Part shown: in pieces, positions 62,153 to 64,000 of the stretch | Layout: each line of letters begins with the position of its first letter | How positions within the stretch are numbered: the first letter of the stretch is position 1 | Assembly (NCBI RefSeq): GCF_000007345.1 | Contig: NC_003552.1 | Location: 5,146,001-5,210,000, forward strand | Length of the DNA: 64,000 nucleotides | Direction: 5' to 3' | From: Methanosarcina acetivorans C2A | GTDB taxonomy: Archaea; Halobacteriota; Methanosarcinia; Methanosarcinales; Methanosarcinaceae | Position numbers and translations under genes: made by a program | Notes under the pieces: generated by a model | Database searches by the model: none | Told to the model about the DNA's origin: nothing | The model's input: only the letters and a program-made list of their open reading frames with translations

Positions 62153-64000
62153 ATGAACAAACATACATTGAAAATATTTCTGATTTGTCTAACATTGCTC
62201 CTGGTGACGGCTGCTCAGCCGGTACTGGGCTCCGACTGGGCTCAGTTCCAGAGAGATGTCTATAACACAGGTGTAACTGCAGACAGGGCCCCTATAACGG
62301 ACCCTATGAACTCCACACTTTCCTGGGAGTATAAACTGGGAGCAAACGTTGATTCGGCTCCTATAGTGGCCGGAGACATGATGTATGCTCTGGTGGGTAA
62401 CAATCACATCTATGCTTTTAACAGGATCACAGGCGAACTTGTCTGGGAAGAATCCACAAGTGGGAGTCTCGGCTTCCTGATAGGAAATGCAGCTGTCGGA
62501 AACGGGATAGTTTTTGTGCCGACCACTAACGGGCAGATCTTTGCTTTTGATGCAGAAACAGGGGACTTGAAATGGAATAAAACTGTAAGCAGCAAGCAGC
62601 TTGATACTCCTATTGTTTATTCAGATGGCAAAATCTACTTCGGGGAAGCAATGGGTGGACGCAATTATTACTGCCTGGATGAGGACGGTAACGAAGTCTG
62701 GAGCCGGACCGCAACAACCCAGGAAAGCAGTCAGGGATCCTACTATTGGGCAGGAGCTGCAGTAATCGGGAACAACCTGGTTTATGGAGACAATGATGGA
62801 TACATTGTTTCCGTGAATAAGGATACTGGAACTGACATTGCTGAAATAAATGTCTCTGAAGAGTTCGGGGTAGACTGTAAAGAAATCCGGTCCTCAATCC
62901 TTTATGTTGAAGACCTGGGAAGAGTTTACTTCACGTCTACGGGAGGATACTGCTTTGCTCTTGGTTTTAACCCTGCTGACGGGACCTTTAAGACTTCCGA
63001 CAAACACAGTGCAAACATCGCCTATGCCTCTACCACAACTCCTGCCTATTACAACGGAAGAGTCTACATAGGTTCGGGAGAAATAATGAAAGCCAATGGA
63101 AATGGGGTTTATTGCCTTGATGCCGATTTGACCGGTGTGATCTGGAATTACCCTGTGGGCGGCACAGGGATAGTTCAGTCCTCCCCGGCACTCTCCACAT
63201 ACTACGACGATGGGGACGGGGAAGTCTACATATACTTCACGGTAAACGCAAAACCCATAGGGGGCGTGTACTGTCTCAAGGACTTACCCGATTCAACGAG
63301 CCCCGAACTTGTCTGGAGTTACGTCGAAAGTGGCAAAACAGACTTTTCTCTTCCGGGAGTCGCAATCTCTGACGGCTGGGTCTATTACGGAACCGACAAC
63401 AAATACATCTTCGGACTCACAACTCCTGATTCGCAGGTACCTGAAGCACCTACCGCTGACTTCAGCGCGACACCCGTTTCTGGAGACGCACCTCTAACTG
63501 TCAGCTTCGCCGATCTTTCCACGGGCGATGGAATTACCACCTGGGCATGGGACTTTGAAAACGACGGAAATGTGGACTCTACAGAGCAGAACCCGAGCTA
63601 CACTTATTCCGATGCAGGAACCTACACCGTTAGCCTCACGGTTACCGGGGAAGGCGGAAGCGACTCTGAAGAAAAAGCTGACTACATCAGTGTATCCGAA
63701 TCATCTGCGCCTGTAGAACCGGTTGCTGCTTTCGCTGCGGATGTAACTAGCGGCACTGCTCCTCTGACCGTTAATTTCACGGACCAATCCACAGGTTCAC
63801 CTATTGCCTGGGCATGGGACTTTGACAACGACGGAAACGTGGACTCAAGCGAACAGAACCCGAGCTACACTTATTCCGATGCAGGTAGCTATACCGTAAA
63901 CCTAACAGTCACGAACGAAGCTGGAAGCAACAGTGCTGTGGAAACTGATTATATTACAGTATCCGAATCTTCCACACCTACAGAACCTGAACCGGTTGCT
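62153..64000 (+). CDS. PQQ-like beta-propeller and PKD-domain surface protein (3' end outside window)
   Basis: The ATG at 62153 follows GAGGAG. A signal peptide (KIFLICLTLLLVTAAQPVLG) leads into an eight-bladed-type propeller with PQQ-like repeats (GELVWEESTSG; GQIFAFDAETGDLKWNKTVS; YCLDADLTGVIWNYPVGGTG). From about residue 430, PKD domains follow (ADFSATPVSGDAPLTVSFAD; AWAWDFDNDGNVDSSEQNPS). Two PKD copies are seen and more probably lie beyond the edge. It is exported and likely part of the cell surface or adhesion layer, as for many Methanosarcina PKD proteins. The leader contains RNA motif copy C. Confidence 0.88.
   Translation, partial: MNKHTLKIFLICLTLLLVTAAQPVLGSDWAQFQRDVYNTGVTADRAPITDPMNSTLSWEYKLGANVDSAPIVAGDMMYALVGNNHIYAFNRITGELVWEESTSGSLGFLIGNAAVGNGIVFVPTTNGQIFAFDAETGDLKWNKTVSSKQLDTPIVYSDGKIYFGEAMGGRNYYCLDEDGNEVWSRTATTQESSQGSYYWAGAAVIGNNLVYGDNDGYIVSVNKDTGTDIAEINVSEEFGVDCKEIRSSILYVEDLGRVYFTSTGGYCFALGFNPADGTFKTSDKHSANIAYASTTTPAYYNGRVYIGSGEIMKANGNGVYCLDADLTGVIWNYPVGGTGIVQSSPALSTYYDDGDGEVYIYFTVNAKPIGGVYCLKDLPDSTSPELVWSYVESGKTDFSLPGVAISDGWVYYGTDNKYIFGLTTPDSQVPEAPTADFSATPVSGDAPLTVSFADLSTGDGITTWAWDFENDGNVDSTEQNPSYTYSDAGTYTVSLTVTGEGGSDSEEKADYISVSESSAPVEPVAAFAADVTSGTAPLTVNFTDQSTGSPIAWAWDFDNDGNVDSSEQNPSYTYSDAGSYTVNLTVTNEAGSNSAVETDYITVSESSTPTEPEPVA

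Noticed and set aside
1-64000. tRNA or rRNA genes
   Set aside because: No cloverleaf with GGTTC-type arm and CCA-proximal stem, and no rRNA-like sequence, was recognised by eye; a covariance scan would be decisive.

Overview
The window is archaeal and fits Methanosarcina or a very close relative. Support comes from F420-dependent NADP reductase, cytosolic heterodisulfide reductase subunits HdrC/HdrB, a PAN proteasomal ATPase, archaeal ribosomal proteins (L11, L1, L10/P0, L12/P1) with SecE-Spt5, a PGF-CTERM surface protein, a UPF0228 protein, PKD/PQQ surface proteins and a dense load of IS elements. Many starts follow GGAGG or GGTGATC ribosome-binding sites, as expected for a 16S tail of ATCACCTCC. 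No rRNA, tRNA or CRISPR array was found.

Region by region. 1-9.6 kb is an accessory zone. It holds a NosD-type beta-helix surface protein, a UPF0228 protein, a PGF-CTERM surface protein cleanly split by an IS1-family element (2257-2996), a nest of IS1182 in a group II intron in an IS21 istA (4057-7202), a glycine-zipper secreted protein and a decayed winged-helix regulator. 9.6-17 kb holds an M24 peptidase, a DUF2284 protein, a secreted subtilase, F420H2:NADP oxidoreductase and hdrC-hdrB. 17-24 kb holds DUF1284, DUF1847 and DUF169 proteins, an IS605-like palindromic remnant, two overlapping MinD-like ATPases with ferredoxin inserts, two NifX/NifB-like proteins and, divergently, DUF134 plus an ApbC/Mrp carrier; this looks like an Fe-S handling neighbourhood. 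24-32 kb holds a five-part nickel/peptide-type ABC importer whose binding protein is separated from the permeases by a methyltransferase and a QueG-like ferredoxin. 32-34 kb has a thioredoxin lipoprotein with CcdA, and two tandem paralogous membrane proteins.

34.6-39 kb is an anaerobic cobalamin operon on the minus strand: cbiT-cbiL-cbiF-cbiG(N)-cbiG(C)-cbiH-cbiC. 39.8-42.3 kb holds a convergent pair, a homocitrate/isopropylmalate-synthase-family enzyme (perhaps Re-citrate synthase) and an isocitrate/isopropylmalate dehydrogenase, fitting 2-oxoacid synthesis. 42.6-52 kb is core housekeeping: TatD hydrolase, aMBF1 divergent from PAN, DUF99, FtsZ, SecE-Spt5-L11, then L1-L10-L12 behind a structured leader.

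52-64 kb is again accessory: an FGE/SUMF1 lipoprotein, a hicB gene broken by a 174-bp MITE, a radical SAM protein, a RelE-type toxin-antitoxin set bounded by direct repeats, a frameshifted KAP NTPase fused to the tail of an FGE gene, a YHS protein, a transposase remnant carrying an IS1182-like MITE, and an AT-rich 2.4-kb tract. That tract ends in a PQQ-propeller/PKD surface protein that runs off the window. Within it, three copies of a conserved structured RNA-like motif (about 60.44, 61.57 and 62.01 kb) stand out; the third is the 5' leader of the surface-protein gene. I regard this as the best candidate for something undescribed.
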